From Haloferacaceae archaeon (lineage in GTDB: Archaea > Halobacteriota > Halobacteria > Halobacteriales > Haloferacaceae): a stretch of DNA of 12,361 bases. The stretch is from NCBI GenBank assembly GCA_028274825.1, contig JAQCMZ010000477.1, forward strand, positions 1 to 12,361, read 5' to 3'. Shown here in pieces: positions 1 to 6,245 of this stretch. The notes beneath the pieces are model-generated. The model searched no databases, was not told the origin of the DNA, and worked only from the letters and a program-made list of their open reading frames with translations. The translations under genes and the position numbers were made by a program. The stretch's first letter is position 1; every line of letters begins with the position of its first letter.

Positions 1-777
1 TTGATCACCGTCGCGCCTCGGCTTGTCGAGCGGATCGTCGATCGACTCCCGGAACACGATCCGCCGGACTCGCTGGTTACTCAGGTGGAGGACCGCGCAG
101 ACCGGCGTAATATCGACCCACCACGGCTCCGGTTTGTGGAGATAGACGCGCCGACGATGTGCGCGTACAGATCCATCCGCGGTAAAACGACACTCGTCGT
201 CAGCAGGCGAGTTCCCCAGATGGCGAGTGAAGAGGCCCTCGAGTCCGTGATCGATCACATGCTCGTCCGAGGCCGGCAGCCACACTTTCTGGTGACGACA
301 GTTGTGTTACCGCTCGTGTTAGCTGTGGAGACAGCCACACTGGTTGGTGTTGGACTCATCGCTCGACGCCAGGTGTCAGAGCCCAATACACGTGCACGGC
401 GAGGCTGGGGCCCACAACACCTGGGTCGGCACGCCGAAACGGGAAGACAGATTCCGTCGGCTATCTGGGTTGGGCTGGGTGTGTCTCTGCTCGCCGTCAT
501 CGCGCCGCTGTGGCTGTGTACGGCAGTCGGTGATCGATTCGTCATTTCGTTATCCCGGCGCTTGGCGGACCGCGAGATCGCCCGAGACGGGAATAGCGAG
601 TCGTTGGCGGCGTTCTTGACTGCCACACGGGATGCTGACGGGCGCGGTGACTGGCCTCCCGCATTAGATCGGCTCTCACTGCTCACACTCGCTGAGGGAA
701 AAACACGGAGTTTCAGAGGGACGGATCGAAATGAAGAGCGGGTTCGGGTGGCACGACTCCTGACGAATCGAGTGTGA
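1..777 (+). CDS. M48/HtpX-like membrane protein lacking the catalytic zinc motif (5' end probably cut)
   Basis: I place this protein in the M48 (HtpX-like) membrane peptidase family by its layout. A region about residues 20-75 reads like the segment before the catalytic helix, ending in TTLVVSRRVPQMASEEALESVIDHM. In active members this stretch ends in HExxH (HELAH in many haloarchaea). Here the matching place reads IDHMLVRG, so both zinc histidines and the catalytic glutamate are missing. A membrane segment follows (about 95-120), then a second one (about 155-180), then SRRLADREIARDG, which resembles the family's third-ligand region (REYxAD). If the reading is right, the protein cannot be a normal metalloprotease and may be a regulatory pseudo-enzyme or a decaying gene. 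The frame is open at base 1, where TTG could serve as a start, but the true start more likely lies upstream. The stop at 775-777 faces the convergent methyltransferase gene 34 bases away. Confidence 0.55.
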   Translation: MITVAPRLVERIVDRLPEHDPPDSLVTQVEDRADRRNIDPPRLRFVEIDAPTMCAYRSIRGKTTLVVSRRVPQMASEEALESVIDHMLVRGRQPHFLVTTVVLPLVLAVETATLVGVGLIARRQVSEPNTRARRGWGPQHLGRHAETGRQIPSAIWVGLGVSLLAVIAPLWLCTAVGDRFVISLSRRLADREIARDGNSESLAAFLTATRDADGRGDWPPALDRLSLLTLAEGKTRSFRGTDRNEERVRVARLLTNRV

Positions 778-811
778 TTGCGAGTGACGCTTTGATCGTC
801 TGGGGTTATGT

Positions 812-1402
812 TCAGTCGTCTGGATCGGCGTTTGTAGGGCGGTCCGATTTCTCATCTGCATCTGATTGCTGCGGATCGATAACCTGTTTCCCGGCTGGCT
901 TCGGGATCACCTTCCGGGTGGCTCCGTCCCAATCGCGGTCGAGTTCGACACCCTCAAACAGCCGGTCGAGAAACACGGCCAGCCCGGCGACTTCGGAGTG
1001 AGGCTGATTGGTGATGCTGATGTTGTAGTCTGCCGTTTCGTAGATCTCAGACGGGACTTTCTCGCCTCCAACAATTACGAGAATCGACTCTGAGTCGCTC
1101 GCCTGTGTGTGGAGCTCCTCTTCCACGCTTTGAATCGGCTGTCCGTACATCGTGAGGTGAACGACGGTCCCATCCCAGTTTTGTGCCATCGCACGCTGGT
1201 CGGCGCGGAGTTCCACAGAAAAAGGACCACCGAACCGATCGGTCACTTCTTGTACGGTTGCGGCGGCGGTGCCAGCGTTGTCGGGGAAAACAACGTGATC
1301 GGCCCCTAGCGCGCGGGCAGTGAGGCCGACATGTGTCGTCATCCGGTCATCACGGCCCGGCCGGTGGCCGTATCTCAGAACCGTGACCTCGCTGTGTTCC
1401 AT
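812..1402 (-). CDS. trm56: tRNA (cytidine(56)-2'-O)-methyltransferase, aTrm56
   Basis: This archaeal SPOUT-class enzyme transfers a methyl group from S-adenosylmethionine to the 2'-hydroxyl of C56 in the T-loop of tRNA, in the cytoplasm. The N-terminus shows the family signature EVTVLRYGHRPGRDDRMTTH followed by VGLTARALGAD. The cofactor-binding trefoil knot is visible as ILVIVGGEKVP and, later, NQPHSEVAGLAVFLDRL. The length, 196 residues, suits the family. The C-terminus ends in an acidic, probably disordered tail of about 25 residues. I chose the ATG at 1402 because family members begin a few residues before the EVTVLR strand. An in-frame GTG at 1459 would add 19 residues that do not look conserved. 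However, a TATA-like stretch near 1481-1488 lies about 26 bases from that GTG, so the transcript may start there and leave a short 5' leader. The gene converges with the M48-like gene. Confidence 0.92.
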   Translation of the reverse strand: MEHSEVTVLRYGHRPGRDDRMTTHVGLTARALGADHVVFPDNAGTAAATVQEVTDRFGGPFSVELRADQRAMAQNWDGTVVHLTMYGQPIQSVEEELHTQASDSESILVIVGGEKVPSEIYETADYNISITNQPHSEVAGLAVFLDRLFEGVELDRDWDGATRKVIPKPAGKQVIDPQQSDADEKSDRPTNADPDD

Positions 1403-1530
1403 ACTGGTGAGTGACGCGGCCACGTTACGGGTCTTTCGGAGCCGTCGCAGTTCGGGCACGGGTCTCCGCTATTTTCTGCTAATATCGAAATCGTCAGCAG
1501 ACTCGATAGTTGGGCCAGCTACCCACGGCC

Positions 1531-1640
1531 ATAGTGATCACCGAAACGTCTGAGTGAACTGAGACGGGTAGGCAGCCGAAGAATACATTGTTTTATGTCC
1601 CTCCCACCGAAAATAATCACCGCCACTGTGAGCGACTACA
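1531..1640 (+). repeat. Diverged direct repeat, copy A
   Basis: This stretch matches 3991-4099 on the same strand at about 70% by eye, with one single-base gap. The best-conserved core is GTGAACTGA(G/A)ACG(G/A)GTA, continuing with (G/C)GCAG(C/T)CGAAG. A second conserved block lies over CTCACCGC and ACTACA. Translated in matching frames the copies share (M/L)SLPP(K/R) followed by TA(T/S)V, so they may derive from the start of a mobile-element gene. No intact transposase follows. Confidence 0.6.
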
Positions 1641-1701
1641 GCCGTGGGTATCCGTCTCGGCTCTCTGCAAACTGCGGTCGCTCCGCGATTGGTGATAGCG
1701 T

Positions 1702-1712
1702 GGTTTTTGCGC
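1702..1712 (+). promoter_or_regulatory. Candidate TATA box for the SDR gene
   Basis: The T-rich stretch TGGTTTTTGCG lies about 25-30 bases before the ATG at 1734. That is the distance expected for an archaeal TATA element driving a leaderless transcript. The match to a TATA consensus is only moderate, and no Shine-Dalgarno sequence lies in between. Confidence 0.35.
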
Positions 1713-1733
1713 GTTCGCGGCAAACACTCGTGT

Positions 1734-2750
1734 ATGAAAAACCGGGCAGAATCCGTGGTGGAGCAATCGGACACCTCTATATCTGGTGAAACCATTCTCG
1801 TTACCGGGGCAACCGCCGGGATCGGCCGCGAGACGGCGATAGCTCTGGGCCGGCTTGGTGCACACGTAATCGTCCACGGACGCAATGAGCAGCGCGGAAC
1901 GGAAGTTGTCTCCAGGTTGAACTCGACAGCGGGTAGTGGCTCGTTCATCGCCGCCGATTTTGCCACACAGGAGGGGGTCATCGAGTTGGCCGAGACCGTC
2001 CGCTCTGAACACGATGAGATCAGTACTCTCGTCAACAACGCCGGCGGATGGTTCACTGAGGGCCGACTGACCGGCAGTGGGATTGAGTACACCTTCGCTG
2101 TGAATCATCTGGCTCCGTTCAGACTCACATACGAGTTACTTCCGGTGATCGCTGAAGGCGGTGGCCGCGTGGTGACGGTCGCCTCCGAGGCACACCGGCA
2201 AGGGTCGATGGATTTCGGCGCGATTCGCACGGTCGATGAGTACAGCGGATGGCAGGCGTACTGTCGGTCTAAACTGGCGAATATCCTGTTCACCCGTGAA
2301 CTGTCCCGCCGGCTCAAAGCAGCCCCGTCAGAAGTGACTGCGAACACACTGCATCCCGGAATCGTTCCTGGAAGCGGGTTTCTCCGGAACGCACTCCTCC
2401 CCATTCGGGCGCTTACCAGGATAGCGACAGTCCTCCCAGACGCTATCGTCGGCCAGATTGTTGATACTCCCACAGACGCAGCCGAGACATCAGTGTATCT
2501 CGTCGCCGATGAGTCTGGCAGTACACACACGGGTCAGTACTTCGTCGATGAGAGCCCCACTGAACCCTCTGAGCAGGCGACTGATGAGAGACTCGCCAAG
2601 CGACTGTGGAATCGAAGCGCCGAACTCACGGGAATCGACCCCGATTACGGTCTGGACGGCCAGACAGACACCACGTCTGAGAGCCACCTCGATATCCGTA
2701 ATCCCGTCCGGGAATTCACGTCGCCCGACCCACAGGCAAACGGCGAATAA
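1734..2750 (+). CDS. Short-chain dehydrogenase/reductase (SDR family)
   Basis: A classical SDR, a cytoplasmic NAD(P)H-dependent oxidoreductase; the substrate cannot be told from sequence. The Rossmann nucleotide-binding motif TGATAGIG is at residues 24-31, followed by HGRNEQ at the end of the second strand, a basic residue there suggesting NADP(H). The structural NNAG is at 101-104, the likely catalytic serine is S151 in VASEAH, and the YxxxK motif is Y176-CRS-K180. The pattern NHLAPFRLT and the overall layout recall the retinol dehydrogenase/protochlorophyllide-reductase-like branch. The protein has 338 residues, with a hydrophilic C-terminal tail of about 60 residues beyond the usual core. 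I chose ATG 1734 because the protein then begins shortly before the first Rossmann strand and a T-rich box sits at leaderless distance. An in-frame GTG at 1644 would add 30 residues lying partly in the repeat. The stop at 2750 precedes a stem-loop. Confidence 0.85.
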   Translation: MKNRAESVVEQSDTSISGETILVTGATAGIGRETAIALGRLGAHVIVHGRNEQRGTEVVSRLNSTAGSGSFIAADFATQEGVIELAETVRSEHDEISTLVNNAGGWFTEGRLTGSGIEYTFAVNHLAPFRLTYELLPVIAEGGGRVVTVASEAHRQGSMDFGAIRTVDEYSGWQAYCRSKLANILFTRELSRRLKAAPSEVTANTLHPGIVPGSGFLRNALLPIRALTRIATVLPDAIVGQIVDTPTDAAETSVYLVADESGSTHTGQYFVDESPTEPSEQATDERLAKRLWNRSAELTGIDPDYGLDGQTDTTSESHLDIRNPVREFTSPDPQANGE

Positions 2751-2796
2751 TCAGAGCCGAAATCCGGAGATTAGCCGGTCCCTCCAACCGCCGGGC

Positions 2797-2815
2797 GGGG
2801 AGACTCTGTCTCCTC
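2797..2815 (+). terminator. Stem-loop downstream of the SDR gene
   Basis: GGGGAGAC and GTCTCCTC pair around a TCT loop: eight pairs including one G-T wobble. It lies 47 bases after the dehydrogenase stop. No T-run follows, so a termination or 3'-stabilising role is only a suggestion. Confidence 0.3.
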
Positions 2816-3013
2816 CGCATCAATTTGACCGCACCACGAGACTGCATCTGTAGGGATTCCCAGCGGCCATCTGAGACCACCACACACGAGGGAAGTCACC
2901 GTGATTCGGATGCGATAACTGAGCTACTCACCTGCGTCGATACTGCAGCCCATGAGAGCGACGAAGGGTCTCAATCGTAATCCATTTTGTCTGGTATCCG
3001 ATATGTACTCTAT

Positions 3014-3964
3014 ATGAATCTCTCCCAGGCCAGAGTATTAATCACCGGTGGGGCAGGGTTGGTAGGTTCCCAGTTGGCCACGTCGTTACTCCCCGACGTG
3101 TCTCACGTTCGAGTTGCTGACGACCTCTCGAAAGGGGACCGCGACCGCGTCCCAGATGACGCCGAGTTTGTCGAGGCCGATGTCAACCGCCCCGATGACG
3201 TTTCTGAGGTAGTCACGTCAGATATCGATATTGTATTTCACCTTGCGGCGCTGACTGACACCAATTTCGACGACGATCGCCGACTGTTCGAGGAAAACAC
3301 CGGGATGACGCACACACTACTCGAGCGGATGCGTGAAGTGGGCGTGACGAATGTTGCCTTCACCTCTTCGTCGACGGTGTACGGCGAGGCATCCCGACCG
3401 ACACCAGAAGACCACGCGCCGCTCGAGCCGATCTCGGTGTACGGTGCGTCGAAACTCGCCGACGAGGGACTGCTCTCCACGTACGCTCACTCGTATGGGT
3501 TCAGGGTCCGAGTCTTCCGGTTCGCCAACATCGTCGGCCCACACCAGCGAGGAAACGTCATCCCGGACTTCATCGAAAAACTACAGAACGACCCCGAGCA
3601 GTTGCAGATCCTCGGCGATGGCCGGCAGGAAAAGTCGTATATGCACGTCACAGAGTGTGTCGACGCTATTCGCCACGTGGTCGAACAGGCAACCGGCGAA
3701 TACACGACACACAATCTCGGGACGAAAACCACCACCTCTGTCACCGAGATCGCCGATATCGTGACACGGGAGATGGGACTGTCCCCGGATTACGAGTTTA
3801 CCGGCGGAGACCGTGGCTGGACGGGTGATGTCCCGAAAATGCGGCTATCTATCGACAAACTCACGAATCTCGGATGGGAGCCGTCGGTGACATCTGATGA
3901 GGCGGTCCAACAGGCAGCCACCCAGTTAGTTGGAGAAATCGTCCCGGAATCTCAGCAGCACTGA
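3014..3964 (+). CDS. NAD-dependent epimerase/dehydratase, UDP-glucose 4-epimerase-like
   Basis: An extended short-chain dehydrogenase acting on a nucleotide sugar, most like UDP-glucose 4-epimerases. The exact sugar is uncertain. The NAD-binding glycine motif TGGAGLVGS is at residues 11-19 and the acidic ADDLSKG end of strand two favours NAD. SSSTVYG contains the catalytic Ser/Thr (about S118-S120), and the catalytic pair is Y143-GAS-K147. Later blocks typical of the family are RFANIVGPHQRG, LGDGRQEKSYMHV and NLG. The protein has 316 residues, the usual size. I start it at ATG 3014, three residues before the first strand. An in-frame TTG at 2987 would add nine residues without conservation. 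The stretch CATTTTGTC near 2983-2991 could be a TATA element for a leaderless message. Neighbouring genes give no glycosylation context; repeat copy B begins 26 bases after the stop. Confidence 0.85.
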   Translation: MNLSQARVLITGGAGLVGSQLATSLLPDVSHVRVADDLSKGDRDRVPDDAEFVEADVNRPDDVSEVVTSDIDIVFHLAALTDTNFDDDRRLFEENTGMTHTLLERMREVGVTNVAFTSSSTVYGEASRPTPEDHAPLEPISVYGASKLADEGLLSTYAHSYGFRVRVFRFANIVGPHQRGNVIPDFIEKLQNDPEQLQILGDGRQEKSYMHVTECVDAIRHVVEQATGEYTTHNLGTKTTTSVTEIADIVTREMGLSPDYEFTGGDRGWTGDVPKMRLSIDKLTNLGWEPSVTSDEAVQQAATQLVGEIVPESQQH

Positions 3965-3990
3965 CAGAGAGACAGCGGAAGCCCTCTCAG

Positions 3991-4099
3991 CTAGTAATCA
4001 ACGAAATTCTCGGGTGAACTGAAACGAGTACGCAGTCGAAGGGAGTGTCTCTTTTGTCTCTGCCACCTAGGGTACTCACCGCTTCTGTAAACTACTACA
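3991..4099 (+). repeat. Diverged direct repeat, copy B
   Basis: The partner of copy A, in the same orientation, about 2.46 kb downstream, so the pair brackets the SDR and epimerase genes. It opens CTAGTAATCAACGAAA against ATAGTGATCACCGAAA in copy A. Beyond 4100 similarity to the first copy fades. The frame matching copy A reads LSLPPRVLTASVNYYTG here, without a start codon. Confidence 0.6.
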
Positions 4100-4320
4100 C
4101 GGGAGAGAGGAACTCGAACTGCTGGCTTTTGTTCTACAAGCGGGGCAAGCCGAGTGCCCTGAACTCGTTCGAGACAGCTTTGCCGTCTCGTGACGGGAGC
4201 CCTACAATCCCATGAGCCACATCAGCCTGATACATCACTCAATGGAAAACCCAGTATCAGGAGAAAGTCAGTGCAAAACACCAGTACCACGTCGAGACTC
4301 CAGATTCCAAGACATCCGTG
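4100..4320 (+). other. Gene-free stretch with hairpin, possible IS200/IS605 tnpB tail remnant
   Basis: The plus-strand frame that runs out of repeat copy B continues to a stop near 4199 and ends in SFETALPSRDGSPTIP. This faintly recalls the poorly conserved C-terminal tails of haloarchaeal TnpB proteins, where ETALP and GSP blocks occur. Inside it, 4170-4190 forms a hairpin, CGAGACaGC with GCcGTCTCG around TTT, eight pairs with one A-C mismatch. The rest, up to the transporter promoter, holds no gene I can support. Confidence 0.25.
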
Positions 4321-4335
4321 CAAAATGTTTATTAC
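4321..4335 (+). promoter_or_regulatory. Promoter (BRE and TATA box) of the dpp operon
   Basis: CAAAATGTTTATTAC combines a purine-rich BRE-like CAAAA with a TATA-like TTTATTA. The TATA element lies about 25 bases before the ATG at 4357. This is the classic spacing for a leaderless haloarchaeal transcript and supports that start over the in-frame ATG at 4318, which would fall upstream of the box. Confidence 0.6.
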
Positions 4336-4356
4336 TGTATGGTAACTTCAAATTTC

Positions 4357-6174
4357 ATGTCAAAACAGAATCGTCCTGTCGTCGGACGAAGAGCGATGCT
4401 GAAGGCCGGAGGAATCGCAGGCATCACGGGACTCGCCGGGTGCTTTGGAGCAGACGAGAACAGCAGTGATGGCGGCGCGGAAGTAGAAGACCTCGGTGAT
4501 TTTGTCGGTCCAGATGGCGAACAGGTTGAGCTGACGCTGGTGTACACGAGTGGGACCAATACGACGGAGACGACCGCTGAGGTCATGGCACAGGAACTCG
4601 GAGATCTCGGATTATCTGTCAATCTGACCGGTGTGACGTTTGATACATTACTCGGACAGTACGTTCAAAACGAGTACACCGGTGATGGCGACCCCGAGTA
4701 CAATGCAGGCCCGTATAACGCCGGGCCGCCGAGCGAGACCGAAAGCCCCGAGCAGTGGGATTTGATGTATGGGATCAACTTCAACACGTATCCACGGACG
4801 CCCAGTGCGACAGACGCGTTCTGGACAAGAGAGTCAGGGACCAACTTTTACGGGTATGAGCCGGAGCCAGATATGGAGAAATTATTCGAGGATTTCCGCG
4901 TGGAGTCTGATCCAGAGACTCGAAAGTCGATTATCGCGAAGATTTTCGGCATTCTGAGCGAGGATCAACCGGTCAACTTCGTCGCTATGTCTGACAGTAT
5001 CACCGGATATCAGGATTACATTGAGGGGCCGGTCGAGACGTTTGGGGGAAATTGGGACTCGACAACCTGGTCTGGGGATGATGGGACCACCGGATACATC
5101 GCAGCGTCCAGCACCGACGCCAGTACACTGTACTTCCCGGAGGTGAACGATGGGTCCTCTTCGAGTCGGATCGGCCTTACTCTGGATGGATCCTATACCC
5201 TCGATGAAGACGATCAGGTCCAGCCGTTCTGGCTCGATATCGAAGATACGGGAGACGGACAGGTGTTCGTCTGCACACTTCGGGACAATCTCGAATGGGG
5301 GAACGGATACGGACAGATGACTGCCGAAGACTGGGTGTTTCAGACACAGGAGGTACATCAAAACGCGGGGATCTGGGATGCAGACTCACCGCCGTCAACC
5401 CAGGGGTCAACCTGGGAGGGAATCACGGTGACAGAGACGGGCACCCTGGAGTTCCAGATCGAACTCGATTCGAAAAATCCCTCGTTCCCTCAAGAGCCAG
5501 TCTTGTGGGGGTCATACTGCGCGCCAAAGGAGCTGTACGAGTCGTATGCGCCGAGTGCAGAAGACCTGCGCCAGAGCGACGAGATCCAGCAACTGCAGTA
5601 CGCGGGCAATCTCGGGCCGTACACCTTCGAGCGCTGGGATCGGTCGAATGAGTTCGTTGCCGTCCGAAACGACGAGTACTATCTTAGAGACCACGCCGAC
5701 GACCTTCCCGGTGACTGGGCTGATGCCCCGTACTTCGACGAGTACCGATATCGCGTGATTGGAGAGCAATCGACGCGGCTACAGGCACTCTCGGACGGAG
5801 AACTCACGACCGCCGGGATCCCGAAGGATCGGTATGCCGACTTCACCGACGAGAATCAGCCGAACGTGGACGTGTACGAGGTGCCACAGCCGTTTCTCAG
5901 TATCTTAGCGTACTGTCAACGCGCGAGTGGCTGGGAAGAACTCGAGACAAAAGAGGTCCGACAGGCACTGTCAATGTCGATCGACAAGCGGAATATCACC
6001 GAGAACGTGCTGCGCGGGCTTGCAGAGTACACACACACGTTCCAGCCACAGTGGTCCCAGTGGTATGACGATAGCGAGGTGACCGAGTTCGGGGTCGAAG
6101 AATCATACGACAAGGCGACAGCTCAAGACATGTTACAGGAACACACGAGCAGCGATTACGGCTACGAAAACTGA
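4357..6174 (+). CDS. dppA: Dipeptide/oligopeptide ABC transporter binding protein, circularly permuted, Tat lipoprotein
   Basis: This extracellular solute-binding protein (family 5, DppA/OppA-like) should capture a peptide or similar solute for the permease encoded next door. The 605-residue protein starts with a Tat lipoprotein signal: RR at residues 11-12, a hydrophobic stretch, and lipobox LAGC with Cys29 as anchor, followed by an acidic linker. The domain order is reversed. Residues 45-238 (VELTLVYTSG, AEVMAQELGDLGLSVNL, WDLMYGINFNTYPRTP, FGILSEDQPVNF) correspond to the C-terminal part of ordinary members. Residues 240-605 correspond to their N-terminal part: LRDNLEWGNGYGQMTAEDWVF (TAEDWVF at 322-328), NLGPYTFERW (GPY at 420-422), EVRQALSMSIDK (533-544), and finally an AQDMLQE helix ending TSSDYGYEN. 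In ordinary relatives that helix would run on into the segment found here at residue 47. ATG 4357 is chosen from the signal peptide and the TATA spacing. Length is normal for the family, so nothing large is lost. The dppB gene follows after 71 bases. Confidence 0.9.
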   Translation: MSKQNRPVVGRRAMLKAGGIAGITGLAGCFGADENSSDGGAEVEDLGDFVGPDGEQVELTLVYTSGTNTTETTAEVMAQELGDLGLSVNLTGVTFDTLLGQYVQNEYTGDGDPEYNAGPYNAGPPSETESPEQWDLMYGINFNTYPRTPSATDAFWTRESGTNFYGYEPEPDMEKLFEDFRVESDPETRKSIIAKIFGILSEDQPVNFVAMSDSITGYQDYIEGPVETFGGNWDSTTWSGDDGTTGYIAASSTDASTLYFPEVNDGSSSSRIGLTLDGSYTLDEDDQVQPFWLDIEDTGDGQVFVCTLRDNLEWGNGYGQMTAEDWVFQTQEVHQNAGIWDADSPPSTQGSTWEGITVTETGTLEFQIELDSKNPSFPQEPVLWGSYCAPKELYESYAPSAEDLRQSDEIQQLQYAGNLGPYTFERWDRSNEFVAVRNDEYYLRDHADDLPGDWADAPYFDEYRYRVIGEQSTRLQALSDGELTTAGIPKDRYADFTDENQPNVDVYEVPQPFLSILAYCQRASGWEELETKEVRQALSMSIDKRNITENVLRGLAEYTHTFQPQWSQWYDDSEVTEFGVEESYDKATAQDMLQEHTSSDYGYEN

Positions 6175-6217
6175 GACGACAGCGACCCCAGCAGTGTGTT
6201 TTTACGAGAAGCCCACA

Positions 6218-6228
6218 ATAGTATAGAT
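6218..6228 (+). promoter_or_regulatory. Possible internal promoter before dppB
   Basis: ATAGTATAGAT lies about 24 bases before the dppB ATG, in the only sizeable gap (71 bases) of the transporter operon. The spacing fits a leaderless start. It may allow the permease and ATPase genes to be expressed separately from the binding protein, but could be chance in a locally AT-rich gap. Confidence 0.3.
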
Positions 6229-6245
6229 AGGTTGATAATCGAGGG

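Larger units (their letters stand above)
1460..1733. other. Intergenic region between trm56 and the SDR gene
   Basis: About 270 bases between divergently transcribed genes. It holds a TATA-like stretch on the minus strand (1481-1488) for trm56, repeat copy A (1531-1640), and a T-rich box at 1704-1711 in front of the dehydrogenase. A short plus-strand frame starting at ATG 1595 reads MSLPPKIITATVSDYSRG. It has no recognisable function but matches a frame in the second repeat copy. No RNA gene was seen. Confidence 0.5.

Noticed and set aside
1403..1459. A longer start for trm56 at GTG 1459
   Set aside because: The 19 additional residues do not resemble the family's N-terminus, although the TATA spacing leaves the possibility open.
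1538..2108. Two overlapping minus-strand frames opposite the dehydrogenase gene
   Set aside because: They cover the SDR coding region, show no motif, and have the composition of antisense frames.
4318..4356. A longer start for the binding protein at ATG 4318
   Set aside because: The extra 13 residues would lie over the TATA box and precede a complete Tat signal that begins properly at 4357.
4212..4469. An 85-codon plus-strand frame overlapping the start of the binding-protein gene
   Set aside because: It crosses the promoter and signal peptide in another frame, and its translation is Arg-rich and unlike haloarchaeal proteins.
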